A DNA stretch of 64,000 nucleotides from Boesenbergia rotunda (lineage: Eukaryota; Streptophyta; Magnoliopsida; Zingiberales; Zingiberaceae): positions 409,183 through 473,182 of the forward strand of contig JAGFNQ010000863.1 of NCBI GenBank assembly GCA_024364735.1, written 5' to 3'. Made by a program: the position numbers and the translations under genes. The notes below the pieces were generated by a model. That model saw only the letters and a program-made list of their open reading frames with translations, was not told where the DNA came from and made no database searches. Below, in pieces: positions 23,368 to 34,977 of the stretch. Numbering within the stretch: position 1 is the first letter of the stretch; every line of letters begins with the position of its first letter.

Positions 23368-24041
23368 TGTTAGAACTTGGTGACCCGAATTCTGTTAAAT
23401 CCGTTAATATTTATTAGATATTTTCTTATTAATATATTAATTAATAGATTTTTTATAAATCTGTTAATTAACAGTTTTGTTATTAATTTTTTATTTGACT
23501 AAGTATTATATTCTAAGGTCCCTATAAATTGTGTATCTCATAGATCAGTTGAATCAATCAATCAAGAAAGTAATTTGGTTATCTCTTCTTTCTTTTTCTC
23601 TACCTCCCTTTTCTCTCTACTTCTCTTTACTTTATTATGGTATGAGAGTTGTCAACATTGTTTTCAACCGTTCATATTGATTTTTCTTCCTCTGCCCGTG
23701 GTTTTTTCCCATCAAGGGTTTTTCACGTAAATCTGGTGTGTTCTCTATTATTCTTGTTGCCGTTTTTCCGTTCTAATCTCGTAACACGATAGATAGAAAA
23801 AAATGTTGGACCAGGTGCCAAACGAATCTGGGGTGACAGGTCCGGCCCACGAAAGTTTCCCACCGATCATCAGGGTAAATCAGGAAGCGCTCGTGGTAGG
23901 CGGTCTAGAAACCCAGCGTCCCAGGGTTCGCACCCTATTTGGAGAAAAAATTTCTGTAAAATACGTCGTAATTAAGGATCGAACCATAAATATCTAAGAT
24001 AATGATTAATCACCTTACCGCTATATTATAGTCCAGGGGCA
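23368..24041 (+). mobile_element. 5' fragment of a copia element (LTR, primer site, start of gag) between 12-bp direct repeats
   Basis: Begins with an LTR-like TGTTAGAACTTGG and has a TATA-like CCTATAAATTG near 23521. A tRNA-Met primer-site-like TGGTATGAGAG lies at 23638-23648, followed by a T-rich leader and an ATG at 23803 opening 64 codons. The initial part of that ORF looks like a copia gag N-terminus. The rest of the element is missing. The whole piece is bracketed by CAACATACGATA at 23356-23367 and 24042-24053. Its right end (23965-24035) carries Pol III-like boxes on the minus strand. Confidence 0.6.
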
Positions 24042-24255
24042 CAACATACGATAGATAGAGATCATCGCATGGAGGTGGGGAGGTGAAGCGTTGTGCAAAA
24101 ATTTTGATTTATTTAAAGTTTTAGGAAAGAGCTGTGTAAATAAAAGGAAATTAATGTTACGTTGGGGTTGATTTTTTTTTAATTCTATTATTATTTTTTA
24201 AAAATAGGTGGGACTGAAGCTTATCCTAATCCACGGGAGGCTAGCTCTGCCTTAC

Positions 24256-24395
24256 TTTTTCAGGTACCTGAAGAGAAGGACAGAGTTTGCATGTAACTTT
24301 TTCAACCTCAGTAGTGAGCAACTCTTTCGACAAGACAATATCTTCCGGAGGCCGTGGGAGTTTCAAATGCCAGAATGTGTGCCATGGCTACATCT
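24256..24395 (-). pseudogene. Relic of exon 5 of the second CCR-like reductase
   Basis: Resembles exon 5 of the intact gene from KDVAMAHILAF through GRYCLVERVAHY to the donor site (minus-strand GTAAGG at 24255-24250). A small deletion after the VAHY codons brings TGA into frame. The 5' part of the exon is gone; homology stops at about 24395, in a T-run. With the exon 6 relic at 10045-10188 it forms one broken gene whose intron 5 has grown from 113 bp (in the intact paralogue) to about 14 kb. Confidence 0.82.
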
Positions 24396-24605
24396 TTTTT
24401 GAATTTTAAGATTTTATAGGTTTTCTAATATAAGACCTACAAACGTACAATGAAATGTAATATGTTTCTTATTTTTAAAAATAAAATAAAAAGATCGTCC
24501 CGAATGAAAAGAAAATTCAAATGGATGTCAAAACTCATGTTTTATTTCAAAATACTCTTTATTCCAGTATTGTTTGTTGTCTCAATTACCAATAATTATT
24601 ATAAC
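24396..24605. other. AT-rich spacer
   Basis: No gene or repeat ends recognised. I looked for exon 4 of the decayed reductase here and did not find it. Confidence 0.5.
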
Positions 24606-24972
24606 GGTAAATTTGTTTTAAATCCCTAATGGTAAGTCAAATTTTGCATTCAGTCCCCATTTGAATTTTTCTTTGTGTTAACTCCCTAATGGATTGAATA
24701 TAAAAGAGTGAAAATTGAATATACATCAATGAAAAATGAGTATAAAAGAGTGAAAAGTAAGTATAAAAGAGTGAAAATTGAGTATGCAGTTTCTTGATGT
24801 GGTGGATGCAACCTTATATACTCAATTTTCTAACTTTTATACCCAATTTTCTTCAAATAATACTCACAAAGTTGTCTTGTCAATCCCATCAGGGACTGCA
24901 TGCAAATAAAAGTTTGGGTGGGGATTGCATGTAAATGTAAATTTGGAAGTGGAGAGTTTAAGAAAATTTACC
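24606..24972. mobile_element. MITE with long inverted termini, copy 1
   Basis: 367 bp with termini GGTAAATTT / AAATTTACC and longer, imperfect inverted subtermini (AACTCCCTAATGG..., ...GTGGAGAGTTTAAG). It carries internal short repeats of AGTATAAAAGAGTGAAAA. A second copy at 47296-48995 shares TTTCTTGATGTGGTGGATGC and CTTGTCAATCCCATCAG. No clear TSD, so the superfamily is unassigned. Confidence 0.7.
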
Positions 24973-25389
24973 CTAGCAATGGTTATCGATTAGTTGTTAC
25001 AATGTATAAAATAGAAGCTATTGAGTAAGTTAGTACAACATTATTTTCTTATTTCAACATTATTGTGATAGTCATGACTAACTGTTGTTATAATACGTAG
25101 AAGTTATCATGCAGTCATGATTTAATATACTACTATTATAATATAGTAACTATTTAATAATTTTTATTACTACTGTAGAGTGATTTTGATAAAATTTAAA
25201 TAATTTTAATAATTAAGTTTATAAAGAGTATTTTATTATAATAATATTTAAAATTTAAAGTTCAAGATTTTAAAATTTTAAATTTAATTACAAGTATGTA
25301 GCAGCTGTTAGTAAGCTATAATACAATTTTTAATTTTATAGCAGTTATCGGTAGCCACTATAAATATATTGAAATGAAAGGTGTTTTTT
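24973..25389. other. AT-rich spacer
   Basis: 417 bp of AT-rich sequence with short inverted words such as GTTATAATA. No feature I can support. Confidence 0.5.
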
Positions 25390-28300
25390 TAGATAAAACG
25401 TGCGAGGTATTCTTTGTTCGATGGATATTCTTTTGATGATTTATATAATTTAGTTGATTTTTTTCCATTCGGCTTTTTATCGAACCACGTATAAAATTTA
25501 AGAAATTATTAAATGGCATAGATAAATTTTAAAATTACCAAATTACATATCCATTTTCAATTTTATCCTTAATCAGTCAACTTGTAAAAATATTAATCGA
25601 TTGATTTTCAACGGCCGATTGATTTTTTTTATCAGTTGAATCGATTTCTCTCTGTCTAAAATTTCAATTTTTTTTTTAACAAGTCCGTCGACTGATTTGT
25701 TTTTAATCAAATTCGATTTTGAGCAAAATTGGTTAATGGATCAAACGACTTCGGATTGATGTAAAACTAATTCCCATATATTCGACTAGTTCTCTTAATT
25801 ATATCTACATTCTCAAATATCAATTTGACCTAATATATTAATATTAATAAATTTTTGAACACGAATATATTTTAAAATTCAATTTGTATTAAAAAATATT
25901 GCTCTCAATATATTAAGTCAAATTGATGTTTGAGACTGTATAATTAGGAGACAAGTTGAACAAATAGGAGCTAGTTTCATCTAATTCGTATAAAAAAATC
26001 TAATTAAAAAATCTAATTCGTATTAAAAAAAAGTATTGTTGTCAATATATTAAATTAAATTAATGTTTGAGGGTATGATATAATCAAAAGAATTAAACGA
26101 ACATATAAAAACTAGTTTTATGTTAATTCAAGGTCATTTGGTCTATCAGTCAGTTTTATCCAAAATCAATTCATGGACTAAACAACCTTGAATTGACATG
26201 AAATTAGTTCTTATGTGATCGTCTAGTTCTCTTGATTATACTTATACCCTCAAATATCATTTTTACCTAATATATTAGGAGCAGTGAATTTTCAAACACA
26301 AATTAGATTTTTCGAAACATTCGTATTTAAAAATATCACTACTCTTAATATATTAAGTCAAATTGATATTTAAGGGTATAGGCGATCATGTGGTCGGCAA
26401 GAGGGAGTGAATTACCCCTGAAAAATAAAGGCACTATCTTTAGTTTCTCTCAACAAAGATGGAAGTCAATTCAAAATAAAAACAATAACATTAAAATTCA
26501 ATAATACAGAAAAAGAATGAGGCCAAACAATTTACTTAGTTTGCAACTAGAAGGTTGCTAATCCAAGGCAGAATAAAGTGCAGATCTCCTGAATAACTCT
26601 TTCTGGCGAAGAAGTCTCTTACACGGTGAAAAACTTAGAAAATAGAGAAAGCTAAACTGAATTTCGTTTACGGTGAATGATTCTTTGGAACTGAGCTCTG
26701 GGGGCCTATTTATAGTCCCAGAAACTTTTATCTGAATGCTGACGTGGCACAATAATGGTGCTCAAGTGCTTAAGGGTGCCTGACACGTGACCTAGAAGTT
26801 TTCCGCTTCGTAATGTTCGCAAACGGCTAATCTTGGATAAAAATAGACTTGATGGCACTTGTATGTACTGGGGCGCTCGGGAATAGCGGCACCCAAGTGT
26901 TTGGGGGCGCCCTCATTCTCGGATGCCCTTAAGTACACGGGCCCTCGGGAATAGGAGCACCCGAGTGCTTGGGGGCGCCCTCATTCTCGGGCGCCCTTAA
27001 GTACACGGGCGCTCGAGAGACTTTGGGTCAGCCCAATGCTGACCAGTCTCCCACCGATCTTCTTTGGGTGATTTCGGACCTTCTAGAGTCGGGCTCACCT
27101 GAACTCTCCTCCGACCTTCATCTCGAGCGTGCTTCCACCCGACTTCTCGTCTCTCGGACGTTGCACGCATCCTTCTCGCTCCACCGGCGTACTCTTCCAC
27201 AGACGTCTGTGTCTCTCGGATGCACCGAGCCCGTCGGCTCTCTTCCCGTATCATCCTTCTAGTTCGATGCGTCTTCCGCTTGACTTCCTGCACTCCTAAG
27301 CTCCTGCACACTTAGATACAAGGATCAAAATACAATAGGACCTAACTTGACTAGGTTGACCATATCAAAACCTACCTGGGGTACTTATAGAGGGCATTGA
27401 TATAATCAGGAGAGCTATCCAAACACTTAAGAAGTAGTTTCATGTCAATCCGAGGAGATTTGATCCATCAGCCGATTTTATCCAAAATCGACTGATAGAC
27501 CAAATTACATCGGATTGACATGAAACTAACTCCTATGTGTTCGTCTAATTCTCCTGATTATATTCATACTCTTAAACATTAATTTGACATAATATATTGA
27601 GGCTAATGATTTTTTTTAACACGAATTAGATTTTTCGAACACATTTGTATTCAAAAATTTACTTCTCTTAATATATTAGGTCAAATTAATGTTTAAGGGC
27701 GTAGATATAATTAGAGGAACTAACCGAACACATAGAACTAGTGTCATGTCAATTCAAGATTGTTTGGTCTATCAACCAATTTTGGACAGTGATTTTTTAA
27801 CACGAATTAGATTTTTCAAATATATTCATGTTAAAAAATTATTGCTCTTAAAATATTGAGTCAAATTAATGTTTGAGTGCTTAAATATAATCAAGAGTAT
27901 TAGACAAATACATAGGAGTTAGTTTCATATCAATCCGAGGCCGTTTAGTCCATCACTTAGCTTTGTCGTATGAAACTAGCTCAATGATTTTTTTAATACG
28001 AATTAAATGTTTTGAATATATTTGTGTTTAAAAATTTATTATTCTTAATATATTGAGTCAAATTAATATTTGAGAGCGTGAATATAATTAGAAGAAATAA
28101 CCGAACATATAAAAATTAGTTTCATATCAATCCAATATCGTTTGATCTATTAATCGATTTTACTCAAAATCGAATTTGATAAACAAAACCAAATCAATCC
28201 GACTAATTTGTTTTTTAAAAAAATAAAAATTTGAACAGAGTGAAATCAATTCAACTAATAAAAAAATCAATCAAGTTTTGAAAATTGATCAACTGTTAAA

Positions 28301-28509
28301 AATCAATCGACACATGAAAATTAATAAACTATTAAAAACTAATCGACTGATTTTTTTTATCAGTCGATTAATTACAGGTAAAATTAAAAATAAATATATA
28401 ATTTCATCATTTTAAAATTTACCATGGGATTTCATAATTTCTGAAATTTTCCACATGGTTGGGTAAAAAACCGTTTTTCCTTTCGAAACAAAGTTGAGAA
28501 GGTCCCTTT
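25390..28509. repeat. Foldback-like array of alternating inverted repeats
   Basis: The outer parts mirror each other: 25470-25760 (CGAACCACGTATAAAATTT..., TTATCAGTTGAATCGAT) pairs with the reverse complement of 28150-28460. Inside, a unit containing TAATATATTAAGTCAAATT, a run of about 40 bp and TAGTTTCATGTCAATCCGAGG recurs in both orientations. Its palindromic centres sit on TTTTATCCAAAATCGACTGA (for example 27478-27497). A solo LTR (26377-27389) interrupts the array, and the gag-only element at 28510 cuts its right end. No coding capacity seen. It may be a large foldback transposon or an inverted satellite; ends are approximate. Confidence 0.55.
26377..27389 (-). repeat. Degenerate solo LTR related to the gag-only element LTRs
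   Basis: About 1013 bp, minus orientation. It shares with the LTRs at 50065 and 53278 the phrases GAGCTCTGGGGGCCTATTTATAG, GCTGACGTGGCAC, CTTCTTGGGTGAT-like text and TGGGGTACTTA at the end. Flanks AAGGG (26372-26376) and GAGGG (27390-27394) make a 5-bp TSD with one mismatch. The terminal TG and CA are mutated (TA at both ends). It contains two copies of a roughly 68-bp unit with GGGCGCCC palindromes at about 26871-27009. Confidence 0.7.
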
Positions 28510-29508
28510 TGTTGGTGCCCCAGTATGATTTTGATACGATCAACCAAGTTAGGTTAGGTCTTGTTGGTTTTAATCCCTCTGCTAAGTATGCAGGATAGGT
28601 ACGGAGGAAGTCGAGCGTAAGACGTAGCGGACGAGAAGGATTGCGCGGGGAAGTGAGCCGACGGGCTCGGTGCAATCTGAGGGACGCGGAAGTTGCGGAA
28701 GAGTACGCCGATGGACCAAGAAGGACGTGCGCGACGTCCGAGAGACGGGAAGCCTGGCGGAAGCACGTTCGAGGGGCGAAAGGTCAGAGTCGGGTTCAGA
28801 TGAACCTAACTCCGATTGGCCGGAAATCACCCAATCGACGGTTTGACGAAAAGTCAACTAAGTCAACATTTGACTTGAAATTAAAATAATAAAGTTTTAA
28901 TTATATTAAAACTTTATTTAAAATTTCAATTTAATTAAAGTTGTTAAGTAAATCTTCTTTTAATTAAAGTTGCTTTAAAACATTAATTAAAATTTCAATT
29001 TAATTTAAGTAAACGTTGTGTTTTCAATTTAATTTAAATAAATCTTCTTTTACATGGATGCACAGGGCAAAGATAACGTTGTATCAGCTTCTTACGTGGC
29101 GAAGATAACGTTGTAAAGCCTCCTCTACATGCTCGGTCAATAAAGCATTCAAAGGCGATCCTTTATTTTCGGATTAATCAACAGCTAAGAGTAATCTTAG
29201 ATCTACGATCAAGATGAAACTCAATCTTGTATCAACGATCAAGATCGTATCACTCAACCTATAAATATGCTTAGTGATTTAGAGGAAACTAATAATTATT
29301 CATTCAATACTATTGTAATTCTCTCTAAAGTCTAGCGATCTTCAGTTGTAAGGCTTCTCCGCCACAAGGAGATTTTTTTTTAGCTTTAACCGTCTTGGAA
29401 GCAACGACCAAGTTGCAACCAAATTTTTTTTAATAGACGAGTTTCCACCACGTTACATTTATTAGCCATCTATTCACCCCCCTCTAGCCGGACCAACCCG
29501 ATCCAACA
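28510..29508 (+). repeat. 5' LTR of gag-only element (plus)
   Basis: 999 bp, TGTTGGTGCCCC... to ...CCGATCCAACA, TATA-like CTATAAATATG near 29259-29269. The first 350 bp are GC-rich and contain shadow ORFs on both strands that I do not regard as genes. Confidence 0.92.
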
Positions 29509-29568
29509 AGTGATATCAGAGCCAGGCCGCCGCAGAAGGACTAACCGTCAACTGCAGCAAATTTTAAG

Positions 29569-30958
29569 ATGGTTGGACCAGCGATATACCCGCCTAAGTT
29601 TGAGGGGGAGTTCGCGGCATGGAAACGGAAGATGTAGGTATTTTTTACTACGGATTATGAATTACTAATTATTATGAAAAATAACTATGCAGCTCCCAAA
29701 GACAATGAAGGAAAGATCAAGGATCCTGATTCTTGGAACAAGAAGGAACAAATTGATGCTGTAGCAAACGAAAAGGCAGAATTTCATTTGCTGACCGTCC
29801 TCCCAGAGCAAGATGTGAACCGGATCGGTAAGTACGAATCGGCGAAGGAACTTTGGGAAAAGTTCTTGGAACTGCACGAAGGAACCTCGGAAGTAAAACT
29901 TGCGCGATGAGATGTTCTTCGAAGCCGACTGACCAATCTACGGATGGAAGACGGAGAATCTGTTGCGAGATTACATGCAAAGGTAAAAGAACTAATCACA
30001 AGCCTCAAAAATCTCGGAGAAAAGGTAACTAACCGCGATGCTCAAAGGTACGCTCTAAACGCGTTTCCGAGAACCCCGGAATGGACCTCGGTAATCGATG
30101 TGTATTATATTTCAAAAAAATCTAGAAATAAGTACTTTAGAACAGTTATTTTCTACTTTGGAACTTCACGAATCTCGCTTTGTAGAAAAGAACAGGAAAG
30201 CTGACAACATTGCGCTAAACACAAGGAATATCCAACTCGACGAAGAATCTTCAGTGGATGATGAAGAAACAGCACTAGCGGTAAGAAAATTATGTAAATT
30301 CATTAATACTAACCGCTCAAAAAAGGTGCAGAGAAAGAAAAAACGAACGGTCCGATGCTATAACTGCAATGAGGAGGGACACCTGAAAGATCAGTGCCCT
30401 AAACTAAAGAACCAGCCAAAGAAGAAAAAGGCACTAAAAGCCACCTGGGACGAGACCTCGTCAGATGAATCGGAAGCCGGAGAGTTCGTCGGACTTGCAC
30501 TGATGGAAAGCCACCAGGACGAAGATGAAGAAAACACCTCGGGAGAAAGCAGCAATGAAGAGAAAGATTCTAACTTCGAAACTGACCCGGTAAGTGAGGT
30601 ATGTCTACTTCCACCTGCTCGAATCTACTCGGTAATAAAATCCATGCTTAAGTCGATGAATAAATTGGAGATAGAAAACTCTGAGTTAAAAAAAAGATTT
30701 GGCACTGTATGCTCATCTGTTCTATCCGACCAACTAAAAACATAAAATGAAAATTTGAAGAATCTAGTGGAGAAATTAGAAAATGATATTGCATGTTTAA
30801 GAATTAAAAAGAATTTTTATCCTGAAAATCTGAATTGGTATGTTAAAAATCATAAGGGTCAGATTAGGAAAATTCCTAGAAATTATATTCCTCCAAAATT
30901 TTTGATTAACCCCGTAGATGAAAATTTATTTTGGGTTCCAAAATTTATTTTAAATTGA
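29569..30958 (+). pseudogene. gag of the gag-only element (interrupted)
   Basis: ATG at 29569, starting MVGPAIYPPKFEGEFAAW. A capsid-like helical region follows, then the zinc knuckle CYNCNEEGHLKDQC (intact CX2CX4HX4C, about 30355-30396). After it come a Lys-rich stretch with KKALKATWDE, an acidic Ser-rich segment and a coiled-coil-like segment. A C-terminal tail reads KGQIRKIPRNYIPPKFLI...ENLFWVPKF. Breaks: TAG at 29635-29637, TGA at 29908-29910, a frameshift in the A-run near 30112, and TAA at 30743-30745. The knuckle and flanking KKALKATWDE are also in the Sirevirus-like gag at 62.7-64 kb, pointing to common origin. Confidence 0.85.
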
Positions 30959-31663
30959 TAAGTTTTTTTTGTGCAGAATTCTTTTACAAAAGTTATGTTA
31001 ATATTTTTCAAATATTTTCGGTCAAAATTTAAAATTAAAATATAAAAAAATAGATAAATAATTTATTTTTATTGATATAATTTTTCATGATTCAGATATA
31101 GTGAAAAAAACTCATTATAATTTAAAAAAAAATATTTCGAAGTATTTTTCGATTTAAAAAAAAATTATTCTTTAAAAACTCGCATCTATTATTTTCAGAC
31201 TTGATAAACAAATTTAAAGCTGAAAATTTTTGTCTAAACTCATATCTTCATCTTCGACTTTGACAAAAATATTCAGAGTTTTTTTATATGTTCGATTTTT
31301 TATGAATCGTTTATTGAAATCTATTTTTTTTCTTTCAATAAAAAAAAATTAGAATTAACTTCGAAAAAAATATGCCATTTTAAATTTGAAAATTTTGTGG
31401 TAATGCGATCCTTTTTACTTAGAATATTTGTTATCACACTTAAAATCTTTTTCTTCTTCCCTAATCATATTTTCCCAATTTTTTTGATGTGATCAAAGGG
31501 GGAGGAATAGTATTAAGTTAAGGGGCAGAGTAGTTTATATTCGGGGGAGGTTATATACATGATTGCAAAATTTTTTTTATGCTTAATTCTGTTACGATAT
31601 TATTATTATTTGTTGTTTATCCCTAACTAAACTTGGGTTGATGCACATCAAAAAGGGAGAGAT
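30959..31663 (+). other. Non-coding 3' internal region of gag-only element
   Basis: AT-rich, no pol-like coding in any frame. It ends with GATGCACATCAAAAAGGGAG, which includes the polypurine tract. Confidence 0.7.
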
Positions 31664-32663
31664 TGTTGGTGCCCCAGTAAGATTTTGATGCGATCAACCA
31701 AGTTAGGTTAGGTCCTGTTGGTTTTAATCCCTCTGCTAAGTGTGCAGGAACTTAGGTACGGAGGAAGTCGAGCGTAAGACGCAGCGGACGAGAAGGATTG
31801 CGCGGGGAAGTGAGCCGACGGGCTCGGTGCAATCTGAGGGACGCGGAAGTTGCGGAAGAGTACACCGGTGGACCAAGAAGGACGTGCGCGACGTCCGAGG
31901 GACGAGAAGCCTGGCGGAAGCACGTTCGAGGGGCGAAAGGCCAGAGTCGGGTTCGGGTGAACCTAACTCCGGTTGGCCGGAAATCAACCAATCGACTGTT
32001 TGATGAAAAGTCAACTAAGTCAACATTTGACTTGAAATTAAAATAATAAAATTTTAATTATATTAAAACTTTATTTAAAATTTCAATTTAATTAAAGTTT
32101 TTAAGTAAACTATCTTTTAATTAAAGTTGCTTTAAAACGTTAATTAAAATTTCAATTTAATTTAAGTAAACGTTATGTTTTCAATTTAATTTAAATAAAT
32201 CTTCTTGTACATGGATGCACAGGGCGAAGATAACGTTGTATCAGCTTCTTACGTGGCGAAGATAACGTTGTAAAGCCTCATCTACATGCTCGGTCAATAA
32301 AGCATTCAAAGGTGATCCTTTATTTTCGGATTAATCAACAGCTAAGAGTAATCTTAGATCTACGATCAAGATGAAACTCAATCTTGTATCAACGATCAAG
32401 ATCGTATCACTCAACGTATAAATAGGCTTAGAGATTTAGAGGAAACTAATAATTATTCATTCAATACTATTGTAATTCTCTCTAAAGTCTAGCGATCTTC
32501 AGTTGTAAGGCTTCTCCGCCACAAGGAGATTTTTTTTGAGCTTTAACCGTCTTGGAAGCAACGACCAAGTTGCAACCAAGTTTTTTTAATAGACGAGTTT
32601 CCACCACGTTACATTTATTAGCCATCTATTCACCCCCTCTAGCCGGACCAACCTGATCCAACA
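31664..32663 (+). repeat. 3' LTR of gag-only element (plus)
   Basis: 1000 bp, differing from the 5' LTR by roughly 37 substitutions and small indels by eye. It ends CTGATCCAACA, followed by TSD CCTTT. Confidence 0.92.
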
Positions 32664-32668
32664 CCTTT

Positions 32669-33945
32669 CTCATACAGAACCATCAATTACCCTTCCCCCC
32701 TTCGTCCTATCCGGATGTAGCAACTCAGTGAGTCGGTTGGGTTGCTACCGGGAGGATACAAACTGATATAAGATCGTCGAGGCTAGTATTCGATATTATC
32801 TCTGAAAAACGATATTGCTCCGTTACAGGTACTCACGTATAGCAACAATTTGTTTCCCAAAATACAACGACGATATCTCGAAATAGTAACACTTCAAATT
32901 TCGAGACCAGCGAACCTTTTTGTAGGCTTTTTGAACTCTGGATGCAGAAGATGAAATGTATGCTTTTTGGACTCTAGATGATTAAATGAATGATTCCAAC
33001 ATCCAGGGGGCCATGCCCCCAGGGTATAGTGAAAAATCTCAAGGAAATGCTCAGTGAATGATATGACACTTTGCATGCAGTGATCTCCGACGGGTTTACC
33101 GTGCCCCCAGGGTATAGTTTGATTCGGGTCGATAGTGTCCAGGAGGCAATCGAACGTATGCATGCAAAGTGTCACGTCATTCACTGAGCTTTTCATTGAG
33201 TTTTTTCACTGAGTGTATCAGAGCTCTACTATTTATATAAGGACAAGAGGTGAGATACCCTTTGATGAGTGACTGTAACTTTTGGTTTAGGATTTATCTG
33301 GGTCATTCAATCTAGAGGGTTGTAACCTTTCAGATAGCCCTTTGATCTCAGCCGCCATATCTGGATGGTTGTAACCCTTCATATCCCCTTTTGATCTCAG
33401 CCGCCAAATTCAATCTGTCACTTTGGATCAAGTCTCATCACCAACGGTTAGATCGCAACTCTTCGTGATCAATGCTCCAGATCACATCACTTGTGATCCA
33501 ACACCCCTCTTCGATCCAACAGTGGTCATTCGTTCATCTAGTCAACAGTCCAGTCATCTCTCTCTACCTACCCGAATGTCATATAGGCACTGCTACATCA
33601 CATTGTGAAGTGTAAAGTGCACCAACAAAGTGTCTATTGCCCGCATGCACGCGTGCGCGCGTGGTGGCTGGCGGGTCGTGGGCTCACCGGTATGAGCACC
33701 TGCTTAAGCATGAGAAGATAATACATGTGTTTTTCTTTTTTAACTCCATTAACACAAGAATACATATAAGGAAGCAAACACTCTTGGAATTAATAGATGT
33801 GGGACTATTCCCCATCTACTTCCTTATTGTATGTTATTTTCGGTCTGACTTAAAATAATTAATTTCTCATTCACCCGTAATCGATTTTGAGCAAATTAAT
33901 AGTTTAGATTCATCTACGTGAAATGTAGATTTCATTTTTGAAGTC
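32669..33945. other. Unassigned region with hairpin and promoter-like TATA
   Basis: No protein-coding family recognised. It contains the large inverted repeat at 33049-33189, a direct repeat of GCCCCCAGGGTATAGT (33015-33030 and 33103-33118), and a TATTTATATAAGG box at about 33231. It also has short repeated phrases (GGTTGTAACC, TTTGATCTCAGCCGCCA at about 33340-33410). It may be the remains of an LTR or MITE; no ends were found. Confidence 0.45.
33049..33189. repeat. 30-bp inverted repeat with 81-nt loop
   Basis: Arms 33049-33078 and 33160-33189 are complementary at 28 of 30 positions (GCTCAGTGAATG...CTTTGCATGC). A transcript would form a stable hairpin. Confidence 0.85.
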
Positions 33946-34977
33946 AATTCTGTTGGAACCCGGATGGCTAGAGAGGGGGGGGGTGAATATAGCCAAACAC
34001 TTGGACTTAGAGCTTTTATCAGATTTCTGCACTCAATTCGTTAGTAGCACCGCAGCGGAAACAATGAAAGTAGAGAAGTGCAGAAATGCAGAAAACAAAA
34101 ACAAACTAGAACAGTCAAACAAGATCGCTAACAAGGAGAGTTTACAAGGTTCGGGGATAACTTGCCCCTACTCCTTGGCGTGCCCTTAAGGTGGGCGATC
34201 CCTTGATCGTCGGCAGATCAAGCCCCGGTGAACACCGGATAGTAAGCAACCTCCTTCTCGGTGGAGAAACCTCTCCACAGCGTTTCAATCAAGGATATAG
34301 TTTAAGCACTAAGAAACACAAGAAGGATCTTACTCAGCACTTAGCAAAGACAAGAACACAGCAAGCTCCCTCTGAGCTCCACCCAGCGACGATCTCACGC
34401 AAGAACCCTTTCCCCGTGTCTTCTCGCTATTGGACTCGAAGCTTCTTGTTCCTTCCTCCAAGTGATCAAGTAAGGGTTGGTTGCTTCAAAGATCAGAGTA
34501 GCTTTCTCAAGAGTGGATGATCAACAAGGAGCACAAGCACGCAGCAAGTAATCACAGCTCAAAACCAAGGCAACAACAACTTCTCTACTTGCTCTGCTTC
34601 ACATCGCCCCTTTTGTTTCCCTCTTGAACGCCAGGTGACAACATCTCCCTGCAGCTTCCAGCTGCTCACCTGCAACCACCAGCCACCACTGAGCTCTTCT
34701 GGACTCCCTGAGCTTCCCTCAGACCAGCCCCAGTCAGCAGCTCCAGCCAGCGCCAGTGCCCGTTGCAACCTGAGATGGAAAAACAGACAAACCTGCTCCA
34801 AGGAAAGGCCTCCATTGACTCTCCTTGAGTGTTTGAATCTTTCCCTGTCACCTGCAGCTTAATCAGAGTGTTAGCACAGCATATCAAGCAGAAAATCATG
34901 TATCAGATGTTAAGCGCAGAGAATCGGATACGTTCAGACGCGTTCAGAGCGTCTGACAGTGCATTTTGAATTAAAGT

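Larger units (their letters stand above)
28510..32663 (+). mobile_element. Complete gag-only (non-autonomous) LTR retrotransposon
   Basis: A 4154-bp element with LTRs of 999 and 1000 bp (about 96% identical by eye) and the perfect TSD CCTTT (28505-28509 and 32664-32668). The primer-binding site TGATATCAGAGCC at 29511-29523 resembles the tRNA-Met type with one mismatch. The polypurine tract AAAAAGGGAGAGAT ends at 31663. The interior has one gag-like gene and about 700 bp of non-coding AT-rich DNA (30960-31650). There is no protease, integrase or reverse transcriptase, so it would need enzymes in trans. Confidence 0.93.

Noticed and set aside
26969..27311. ORFs of about 100 codons on both strands in a GC-rich block (also near 28.6, 31.8, 50.6 and 53.9 kb)
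   Set aside because: All fall in the same GC-rich part of related LTRs and are open in several frames at once because of composition. No conserved frame between copies.
33640..33720. GC-rich GGCGGGTCGTGGGCTC segment as a tRNA or SINE head
   Set aside because: No convincing B box or cloverleaf could be drawn by eye.
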